Shown here: piece after piece, positions 28,308-33,731 of the stretch
How positions within the stretch are numbered: position 1 is the first letter of the stretch
How the letters are laid out: each line of letters starts with the position of its first letter
Assembly: GCA_025056965.1 (NCBI GenBank)
Contig: JANWVF010000007.1
Span: 1 to 33,731, forward strand
Direction of reading: 5' to 3'
Length of the DNA stretch: 33,731 nucleotides
Source: Thermoflexales bacterium
GTDB taxonomy: Bacteria; Chloroflexota; Anaerolineae; J036; Brachytrichaceae
Translations under genes and position numbers: made by a program
Notes under the pieces: generated by a model
What the model was told of the DNA's origin: nothing
The model's input: the letters and a program-made list of their open reading frames with translations, nothing else
The model's database searches: none

Positions 28308-29411
28308 ATGACAACCGTGAAGAACGGAAGCATCGCCGGAAACGGCACACAAGCAACCTCACCCAGCATCAAGATGCCGACGCCGGGCGCAGGTGCGGCC
28401 GGCGTGAACATCATCGGCCTGGTCAAGGCCGACTACAAAGGCCTAGAGTCCACGCTGTGCAACGGCTGCGGCCACGACTCGATCTCTTCACAGATCATCA
28501 CGGCGTGCTACGAGTTGGGCGTGAAACCCGAACGCATCGTCAAATTCAGCGGCATCGGGTGCAGCAGCAAGTCGCCGGCCTACTTCATGAGCCGATCGTT
28601 TGGGTTCAACGCGCTGCACGGCCGCATGCCCTCGGTGGCACAAGGCGCGCTTATGGCGAATCACACGTTGCAGGGCTTGGGCGTCAGCGGCGACGGCGAT
28701 ACCGGCAGCATCGGCCTCGGCCAGTTCATGCACCTCATCCGCCGCAATTTGCGCATGGTGTACATCATCGAGAACAACGGCGTGTATGGCCTCACCAAGG
28801 GCCAGTTCTCGGCCACGGCCGACATCGGTCAAGAGCTCAAGTATGCCGGGCGTAACGAGTTCCCACCGATTGACCTGTGCCGCGCGGCCATCGTGGCCGA
28901 CTGTGGGTTCGTCGCCCGCTCGTTCGCCGGCGACCCCAAGCAGGTCGTCACGCTGCTCAAAGCCGCGCTCAGCTATCGCGGCACCGCCGTGCTGGACATC
29001 ATCAGCCCGTGCGTCACCTTCAACAACCGCGATGACAGCACCAAGAGCTACTCATGGGGTAAGGCGCACGACGAGCGCATCAACGACTTCGGCTTCGTCA
29101 TGTCGCAGGAGGAGATTCAGATAGACTACGCTGAAGGCGAGACGAAGGAAGTCGAGTTGTTCGACGGGTCGAAGATCGTACTCAAGAAGCTGGACGGCAG
29201 CCACGACCCGACGGACAAACAGGCCGCCCTGCGCCTGCTGACCGAGGCGCACGATAAACAACTCTTCATCACCGGCTTGCTTTACATCAACACCGAGCGG
29301 CCCAACTTGGCCGAGACATATCGCCTGGTCAAGCCGATCGCTTCCTATCAGCAAGACAAGCTGCGGCCGTCGCGCGAGAGCCTGCAGAAGATCATGAGCG
29401 CGATGTACTGA
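28308..29411 (+). CDS. korB: 2-oxoacid:ferredoxin oxidoreductase, beta subunit (KorB)
   Basis: 367 aa. Thiamine-diphosphate and iron-sulfur subunit partnering KorA. Four cysteines fit the single [4Fe-4S] cluster pattern of archaeal/bacterial OFORs: Cys51 and Cys54 (LCNGCGHD), Cys85 (SGIGCSSK) and Cys235 (SPCVTF). The ThDP motif is GDGDTGSIGLGQF followed by VYIIENNGVYGLTKGQ. The ATG at 28308 is preceded by AAGGAG (28295-28300) with 7 nt spacing; an in-frame ATG at 28284 lacks such a site. The first 40 residues are a polar, Gly/Ala-rich extension before the conserved core. It converges on the SDR gene with 10 bp between stops. The ferredoxin partner is not in the window. Confidence 0.94.
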   Translation: MTTVKNGSIAGNGTQATSPSIKMPTPGAGAAGVNIIGLVKADYKGLESTLCNGCGHDSISSQIITACYELGVKPERIVKFSGIGCSSKSPAYFMSRSFGFNALHGRMPSVAQGALMANHTLQGLGVSGDGDTGSIGLGQFMHLIRRNLRMVYIIENNGVYGLTKGQFSATADIGQELKYAGRNEFPPIDLCRAAIVADCGFVARSFAGDPKQVVTLLKAALSYRGTAVLDIISPCVTFNNRDDSTKSYSWGKAHDERINDFGFVMSQEEIQIDYAEGETKEVELFDGSKIVLKKLDGSHDPTDKQAALRLLTEAHDKQLFITGLLYINTERPNLAETYRLVKPIASYQQDKLRPSRESLQKIMSAMY

Positions 29412-29421
29412 TTTCGGCGGC

Positions 29422-30183
29422 TCAGCTCCAGCCACTGGCGCCCTTGACGCTCCACACTGCGCCGGTGGTATAGGTGTTGCGCTCCGAGGTCAGGAAGGCG
29501 ATCACCTCGGCGATTTCATTCGCGTCGGCGTAGCGACCGATCGGCACACCGGGGTTCTCCAAGTGCTCCTTGGAGAAGCGCGGCACGACCATCTGCGTCA
29601 ACACGCGGCCCGGCTCGACGCCGTTCACGAACACGCCCCGGCTGGGATAGGCGTTGCCGAGCGCCATGATGAGCGACCACACCGCGCCCTTGCTCACGCC
29701 GTAGGGAACGTTGTGCGTCGCACCCAGCCGGGCGCCGCTAGTGACCGTGACGCAGCGCCCCCAACCCTGCCGAAGCATGTGCGGGATGGCCGCCTGATGG
29801 CAGTAAAAGACGCCGTAGGTGTTCACCTTCATGATGCGGTCGAAGTCGCCGCTCGTCACCTCAAGGAAGGGCGTCTCTTTGCCGAAGATGCCGGCGCAGC
29901 AGACGAGGATGTCGAGTCGCCCGAAGGCCTCAACTGCCTGAGCCACCATCGCGCGTACGGCAGTCTCGTCGGCGACATCGGTCTTGACGAACAGCGCGCG
30001 CCGGCCGAGCCCTTCGATGGCCGCCAACGTCTCGGCAGCCTCGGACTCATCCAAATCTGCGATGACGATGTCGCGGCCATCTTCAGCTAGCCGCACGGCG
30101 GCTGCGCTGCCGATGCCGCGCCCTCCGCCGGTGACGATTGCCAGCCGGCGCTCCTTCGGTGCAGCGAAACGTAGCTCAGACAT
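29422..30183 (-). CDS. Short-chain dehydrogenase/reductase (SDR)
   Basis: 253 aa, classical SDR length. NAD(P)-dependent oxidoreductase of unknown substrate. The Rossmann glycine motif is VTGGGRGIGSAAAVRLAEDG (about 17-36), ADLDE follows strand 2, and the catalytic Ser-Tyr-Lys lies in VTSGARLGATHNVPYGVSKGA. The NNAG motif is changed to CCAG. NGVEPGRVLTQM and FLTSERNTYTTGAVWSVKGASGW at the C-terminus are FabG-like. The start at 30183 (MSELRFAAPKERRLAIVTG) gives a normal N-terminus; in-frame ATGs at 30198 and 30231 would add 5 or 16 residues. The gene is divergent from lexA; a control link through the LexA boxes is possible but unproven. Confidence 0.87.
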   Translation of the reverse strand: MSELRFAAPKERRLAIVTGGGRGIGSAAAVRLAEDGRDIVIADLDESEAAETLAAIEGLGRRALFVKTDVADETAVRAMVAQAVEAFGRLDILVCCAGIFGKETPFLEVTSGDFDRIMKVNTYGVFYCHQAAIPHMLRQGWGRCVTVTSGARLGATHNVPYGVSKGAVWSLIMALGNAYPSRGVFVNGVEPGRVLTQMVVPRFSKEHLENPGVPIGRYADANEIAEVIAFLTSERNTYTTGAVWSVKGASGWS

Positions 30184-30209
30184 TGTAGTCAGCAGCATTT
30201 TTGCGCAAC

Positions 30210-30238
30210 TTGACATAGAACGCTTGTTCACTTATCAT
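30210..30238 (+). promoter_or_regulatory. lexA promoter
   Basis: TTGACA (30210-30215), a 17-base spacer, then TATCAT (30233-30238): a near-consensus sigma-70 promoter. The predicted start is near 30245, so the second LexA box falls just downstream of it. Confidence 0.82.
30218..30229. promoter_or_regulatory. LexA box 1, inside the promoter spacer
   Basis: GAACGCTTGTTC is a perfect GAAC-N4-GTTC dyad matching the core of Gram-positive-type SOS boxes (CGAACN4GTTCG). It lies between the -35 and -10 hexamers of lexA, where bound repressor would exclude polymerase. Confidence 0.8.
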
Positions 30239-30252
30239 CGCGGCAGTCGCCA

Positions 30253-30264
30253 GAACAAAAGTTC
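30253..30264. promoter_or_regulatory. LexA box 2, after the transcription start
   Basis: GAACAAAAGTTC is a second perfect GAAC-N4-GTTC dyad, centred 35 bp from the first and 29 bp before the lexA ATG. Two boxes suggest cooperative autorepression of lexA. Confidence 0.8.
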
Positions 30265-30293
30265 GCATAAGCGGCTGCAAGCAGGAGGAAAGT

Positions 30294-30950
30294 ATGTCTC
30301 AGGCGGAGACCGGACAGCTAACCGAGCCCCAACAACGCATCCTGTCTTTTATCAGCCACTACTTGGATGAACACGACGTGCCTCCCACCATTCGCGAGAT
30401 CCAGAAGGGTGCCGGCATCAGCTCGACCTCCATGGTGAGCTATCACCTTAAAGCGCTCGAACGGGCTAATCTCCTCAACCGCTACGAACGGCGTTCACGC
30501 GGTGTGGTGTTGACGCATGCACATCGTCCCAACCCGCGCGATATCGTCAGCGTGCCGATCGTCGGTCGCATCGTCGCCAGCGAGCCGGCGCCGACGCCGG
30601 ATCCCGATGCCCTGGCGGACGTCGAGAACACCATACAGATCGCGCGCAGCCTGGTGGGCAACGCCGAAGGTCTCTACGCCCTCGAGGTACAGGGTGATTC
30701 GATGATTGACGCGCTGATCAACGACGGCGACATTGTGATCATGCGCCGCACCGATGAAATCCAGAACGGAGACTTGGCGGCGGTCTTCCTCACCGACCGC
30801 AATGAGTCCACCTTAAAGCGCGTCTACCGCGAGAAGGATGGCAAGCGGCTGAAGCTGAAGCCGGAGAATCCTCATATGAAGCCGTTCTACGTAGATGCGC
30901 GCCATGCCATGATCCAGGGCAAGGTCATGTGCGTGATTCGCCGGACGTAG
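30294..30950 (+). CDS. lexA: SOS repressor LexA
   Basis: 218 aa. Repressor of DNA-damage genes that cleaves itself when RecA filaments form. The N-terminal winged helix (about 8-75) reads PQQRILSFISHYLDEHDVPPTIREIQKGAGISSTSMVSYHLKALERANLL. The C-terminal S24 protease domain has the catalytic Ser136 in VQGDSMIDALI and Lys175 in STLKRV, and ends in GKVMCVIRR. The scissile site, normally Ala-Gly, is GRIVASEP, so Ala95-Ser96. AGGAGG lies 6 nt before the ATG. Two GAAC-N4-GTTC boxes and a strong promoter lie upstream, consistent with autoregulation. Confidence 0.96.
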   Translation: MSQAETGQLTEPQQRILSFISHYLDEHDVPPTIREIQKGAGISSTSMVSYHLKALERANLLNRYERRSRGVVLTHAHRPNPRDIVSVPIVGRIVASEPAPTPDPDALADVENTIQIARSLVGNAEGLYALEVQGDSMIDALINDGDIVIMRRTDEIQNGDLAAVFLTDRNESTLKRVYREKDGKRLKLKPENPHMKPFYVDARHAMIQGKVMCVIRRT

Positions 30951-30977
30951 GCAGCGCTCGGCTGATAAGATCCGCGC

Positions 30978-32126
30978 ATGACGGAGCACTTCGACGTAAT
31001 CGTGATCGGCGCCGGCGTGATGGGCAGCGCCGCTGCTTACCACCTAGCCAAGGACGGCTGGCGCACCTTACTCATTGAGCGCTTCCAGATCGCCCACACC
31101 TACGGCAGCTCGCATGGCGAATCGCGCATCTTCCGCTTCGCCTACAACAATCCCGACTACGCCCGGCTGGCCATGCAGAGCTATCCGCATTGGCGCGCGC
31201 TCGAAGCTGCAAGCGGCGAGCGATTGTTGGAGGTCATCGGCGGGCTCGACATCGCGCATGAACCGGCGCATCACCCCGACGTAGAGGCCGTCGCCAAGGC
31301 GCTGGCTCAGGTCGGCGGGCGATTCGAGCTTCTGGACGCCGACCAGATTCGCGCCCGCTACCCTCAATGGCGGCTGGGAGATGCCGCGATGGCCGTGTTC
31401 TCGCCCGATTCGGGCTTCTTGCGCGCGACGCGCTGCGTGCAAGTGATGGTCGAGCAAGCGGTGAAACACGGTGCGACGGTGCGTGAGCAAGAGCCGGTCA
31501 CGGCCATCCTTCCGGGTCAGCCGGTCGCAGTGTTGACCGGCGTCGGCCGCTACAGCGCCGACAAGGTGATCATCACCGGCGGCGCATGGATCAACGACTT
31601 GATCCGTCACGTCAGCCTCCAGTTGCCGGTGCGCGTTGAGCAGGCACAGGTCACCTACTTCACCCCGCTGCGAAACGCCGAGAGCTTCCAACGCGAGCGA
31701 TTCCCGATCTTCATCCATTGGCGCAACCCGATTCCAAGCTACGGCTTTCCGATCATTGATAGGCCGGGGATCAAAGTGGGCTTCCACTATGAGGGATATT
31801 TCGTCCATCCCGATATGCCGCGCACACCACGCGATGAGACAACCCGACAGGTGCTCGCCTACGTGCGCGAGCACCTGCCCGACGCCGCCGGTGCACCGTT
31901 TGAACCGACGGCATGTCTGTATACCAACATGCCGGACGAGGACTTCGTGATTGATTTCGCGCCGGGGTTTGACAACATCGTGATCTGCTCGGCCTGCAGC
32001 GGTCACGGCTTCAAATTCGGCGCCGGCATTGGCCGCGCGCTCGCCGACCTGGTCGAACATGGTGCAACCGACATGAACATCGCACACGTTCGACTGCGCC
32101 GGTTCACCTCGCTATCTTCCTCCTGA
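30978..32126 (+). CDS. FAD-dependent amine oxidase, monomeric sarcosine oxidase / N-methyltryptophan oxidase type
   Basis: 382 aa, normal for the MSOX/SolA family, which oxidises N-methyl amino acids such as sarcosine with oxygen and covalent FAD. The N-terminal dinucleotide motif is VIVIGAGVMGSAAAYHLAKDGWRTLLIER. GSSHGESRIFRFAY is the family flavin-contact block. Cys313 in ACLYTNMPDEDFVID sits at the position of the cysteine carrying covalent FAD in MSOX. SACSGHGFKFGAGIGRALADL closes the FAD domain. GATAAG (30964-30969) lies 8 nt before the ATG and no Shine-Dalgarno is present, so it may be leaderless, starting only 27 bp after lexA. Substrate within the family (sarcosine, pipecolate, N-methyltryptophan) is not decided by sequence. 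Confidence 0.87.
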   Translation: MTEHFDVIVIGAGVMGSAAAYHLAKDGWRTLLIERFQIAHTYGSSHGESRIFRFAYNNPDYARLAMQSYPHWRALEAASGERLLEVIGGLDIAHEPAHHPDVEAVAKALAQVGGRFELLDADQIRARYPQWRLGDAAMAVFSPDSGFLRATRCVQVMVEQAVKHGATVREQEPVTAILPGQPVAVLTGVGRYSADKVIITGGAWINDLIRHVSLQLPVRVEQAQVTYFTPLRNAESFQRERFPIFIHWRNPIPSYGFPIIDRPGIKVGFHYEGYFVHPDMPRTPRDETTRQVLAYVREHLPDAAGAPFEPTACLYTNMPDEDFVIDFAPGFDNIVICSACSGHGFKFGAGIGRALADLVEHGATDMNIAHVRLRRFTSLSSS

Positions 32127-32241
32127 CGCATCGTCCGGGCAGGGCAAAGGGCGCCAGCAGCCGGCTGCGCGCAACTTGACAAAACTTGTCGCTACGGCTG
32201 GCAAGGACGCTGGCAGAAAAGGTCAACTTTTCACGCTTCTG

Positions 32242-32269
32242 ATCGCCTATAAAAGTCGTCGTAGGCGAT
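32242..32269 (+). promoter_or_regulatory. Leader hairpin before the 71-aa gene
   Basis: ATCGCCTA (32242-32249) and TAGGCGAT (32262-32269) form a perfect 8-bp inverted repeat with a 12-base AT-richer loop containing TATAAA. It ends 38 nt before the ATG. It could be an operator over a -10 (TATAAA 32248-32253) or an RNA leader hairpin. Confidence 0.45.
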
Positions 32270-32307
32270 TAGCGCCTGCAACGAGATCGCACAAGGGAGG
32301 TAAGGAT

Positions 32308-32523
32308 ATGTTCACGCATATGGATGCAACGTATGCGAGGATGCGTTACGAAGAAATTTTGAGGGAGGCCGAGGAACAGCGCCGGTTCGCACAAGTCGCG
32401 GCACAGAATCCAGGCTTGCTCCAATCGGTCTTCGCGGCCCTGATGCGCTTCTTCGCATCGCGCCGCGCGCAGCAAGGCGACGCTCAGGCGCCGGTCATGC
32501 GTCAGGGCCTGGCAGCCGAGTAG
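32308..32523 (+). CDS. Small protein of unknown function, 71 aa
   Basis: 71 aa, not recognised. The start at 32308 is set by GGGAGG (32295-32300), 7 nt upstream; upstream in-frame starts have no ribosome site and the translation there is not protein-like. Residues about 8-32 are strongly charged and helical (YARMRYEEILREAEEQRRFAQVAAQ). Residues about 36-52 form a short amphipathic or hydrophobic helix (LLQSVFAALMRFFASRR). The tail is Gln/Ala-rich. There is no signal peptide. A charged helix followed by a short hydrophobic basic segment could bind membrane or a partner, but this is inference. It stands alone, with 181 bp of leader before it and a strong hairpin after it. Confidence 0.6.
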   Translation: MFTHMDATYARMRYEEILREAEEQRRFAQVAAQNPGLLQSVFAALMRFFASRRAQQGDAQAPVMRQGLAAE

Positions 32524-32603
32524 CCAGTCAAGCCAGAGCAACCGTTCGACGCCGCGTCGAAAGTCTGCGGTAGATCGGCGGAAGCGAAGCGAAGAAAGAG
32601 GCT

Positions 32604-32636
32604 GTATCGGGCGGGGGCATCGTCCTCGCCCGATAC
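32604..32636 (+). terminator. Strong hairpin after the 71-aa gene, probable terminator
   Basis: GTATCGGGCG (32604-32613) and CGCCCGATAC (32627-32636) pair perfectly over 10 bp, and the inner bases can extend the stem with G-C and G-U pairs to a 3-base loop. Only two T residues follow, so it is not a classical terminator. On the minus strand the following bases are pyrimidine-rich. Confidence 0.5.
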
Positions 32637-32693
32637 TTGTCGTACTCCCTAGTTGTCGAGCCGGACGAGCAGGCAGGGCAATGCAATTGTCTC

Positions 32694-32716
32694 GTGCCGG
32701 ACCGTCCGACCGGCAC
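32694..32716. other. Second inverted repeat in the trxB upstream gap
   Basis: GTGCCGG (32694-32700) and CCGGCAC (32710-32716) with a 9-base loop. It lies about 120 bp before trxB. The gap 32524-32832 holds no gene; besides this and the stronger hairpin, a lone TAGAAT (32751-32756) is a possible trxB -10 with no good -35. Confidence 0.3.
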
Positions 32717-32832
32717 ATCGTTGATGCGTCGCGACGCGCGGCCTCTTCGGTAGAATGTGAGAAGTAGTAAAGCACGGCCGCGAGCGATGGGCGCGTAGGC
32801 CGATCCCATAACTTAGACTTGGAGCTTGTAAG

Positions 32833-33731
32833 ATGGCAGATAAGTTGGCGATCATCGGCGCAGGGCCGGCCGGGTTGACTGCGGCCCTCTATGCCGGCCG
32901 CGCCTTTCTCGAACCGCTGGTGTTCATCGGCCCGTCTTTTGGCGGCCAGATCGCGACGACGACCGAGGTTGAAAACTTTCCAGGCTTCCCCAACGGCTTA
33001 CAGGGGCCAGAGTTGACGGCGCTGATGCGCGAGCAGGCCGAGAAGTTCGGCGCGCGCATGATCGAGGAAACCATCGAGAAGGTGGACTTCACACATCGGC
33101 CGTTCAAGCTGTGGTCGTCTAACCGGGCATACGAGGTCGAGGCAGTCATCGTCGCCACCGGCGCGACGCCGCGCAAGCTGGGCGTCCCCGGCGAGGAAGA
33201 GTTCATCGGTCGCGGCGTGAGCTACTGCGCCACCTGTGATGGCTTCTTCTTCCGCGACAAGGAGATCATGGTCGTCGGCGGCGGCGATAGCGCTTTTCAG
33301 GAGGGCTTGTTCCTGACCAAGTTCGGCAAGCGCGTGCGCATTGTCCACCGACGCGACGAGTTCCGCGCCGGGGCCGTGCTGCAACAGCGCGCGCTTCAGA
33401 ACCCGAAGATCGAATTCATCAAGAGCGCCATCGTCGAGCGCATCATCGGCAACGGCAAGGTGAGCGCGGTGGTGCTGAGGAGCACGAAGACCGGCGAGAC
33501 CTGGACCGAGCCAGTGGACGGCTTCTTCGTCTTCATCGGCCACGAGCCGAATACTCAGATGTTCAGGGGTCAGTTGGCGATGGACGACGACGGCTACCTG
33601 ATCGTGGACAAGCGCCTGCACACCAGCGTGCCCGGCGTGTTCGCCGCCGGCGAGGTGCATGACAACTGGTTCAAACAGGCGATCACCAGCGCCGGCTTCG
33701 GCTGCATGGCGGCGATGGAAGCGGAGAAGTT
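32833..33731 (+). CDS. trxB: Thioredoxin reductase (3' end beyond the window)
   Basis: 299 codons are present without a stop; the family is about 310-320 aa, so only a short C-terminal piece is missing. It uses NADPH and FAD to reduce thioredoxin. The N-terminal FAD motif is LAIIGAGPAGLTAALYAGRA, then FGGQIATTTEVENFPGFP. The redox-active pair is Cys132-Cys135 (SYCATCDGFFF), the NADPH motif is VVGGGDSAFQEGLFLTKFG with the HRRDEFRA block, and the second FAD motif is PGVFAAGEVHDNWFKQAITSAGFGCMAAMEAEK. GGAG (32821-32824) lies 8 nt before the ATG. Some homologues act as ferredoxin/flavodoxin-NADP reductases, but those lack the CxxC, which is present here. Confidence 0.95.
   Translation, partial: MADKLAIIGAGPAGLTAALYAGRAFLEPLVFIGPSFGGQIATTTEVENFPGFPNGLQGPELTALMREQAEKFGARMIEETIEKVDFTHRPFKLWSSNRAYEVEAVIVATGATPRKLGVPGEEEFIGRGVSYCATCDGFFFRDKEIMVVGGGDSAFQEGLFLTKFGKRVRIVHRRDEFRAGAVLQQRALQNPKIEFIKSAIVERIIGNGKVSAVVLRSTKTGETWTEPVDGFFVFIGHEPNTQMFRGQLAMDDDGYLIVDKRLHTSVPGVFAAGEVHDNWFKQAITSAGFGCMAAMEAEK

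Overview
The window is high-GC bacterial chromosome and looks like a member of the Chloroflexota, probably an Anaerolineae-like lineage. This is inferred from the gene complement and protein style: a membrane-anchored protein with a Thr/Pro repeat tail (TPTPTDTPT type), a remnant of a secreted beta-helix 'DIGAYE' protein, a gamma/alpha-fused KorA with KorB, an LCP-family protein, a divergent isoleucyl-tRNA synthetase and a LexA with GAAC-N4-GTTC boxes. Most of it is ordinary housekeeping DNA. I see no CRISPR array, transposase, prophage, tRNA or rRNA.

Layout. 1-5.7 kb (+): a PHP-domain protein with a schlafen-type AlbA_2 domain, then dnaK with a strong terminator, then a dGTPase-like HD hydrolase. 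5.8-9.7 kb (-): cobalamin-dependent methionine synthase metH. 9.8-12.4 kb (+): a polytopic GT-C-type membrane protein followed by scpA. 12.4-19.0 kb (-): the most interesting block, apparently one operon reading ileS, then a KAP-like P-loop ATPase fused to a degenerate signal-peptidase-II domain, then true lspA, then a HAD phosphatase. 19.0-21.9 kb: the TPT-repeat protein (+), an LCP-family protein (-) and a frameshifted beta-helix pseudogene (+). 22.0-25.2 kb: a D-2-hydroxyacid dehydrogenase (+) converging on an rfbC-permease-permease cluster (-) that has no ABC ATPase. 25.6-29.4 kb (+): an FCD-type GntR regulator, then korA-korB. 29.4-32.1 kb: an SDR oxidoreductase (-) divergent from lexA (+), with two LexA boxes between them, then a sarcosine-oxidase-type flavoenzyme (+). 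32.3 kb to the end: a 71-aa protein of unknown function with a hairpin leader, and trxB cut by the window edge.

Themes. The best candidate for something undescribed is the KAP-ATPase/LspA pseudoenzyme. Its C-terminal membrane domain aligns with the lspA product encoded directly downstream, overlapping by ATGA, but the second catalytic Asp has become His. The upstream ileS is also unusual, with GVHH in place of HIGH. LexA has an Ala-Ser scissile bond instead of Ala-Gly. Several genes (metH, the TPT protein, the LCP protein, the flavoenzyme, perhaps rfbC) have a -10-like hexamer 8-10 nt before the start codon and no Shine-Dalgarno, which suggests leaderless mRNAs. dnaK, korA, korB, lexA, the 71-aa gene and trxB have clear Shine-Dalgarno sequences.

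Limits: all assignments come from reading motifs and alignments by eye. No database search, structure prediction or expression data was used.
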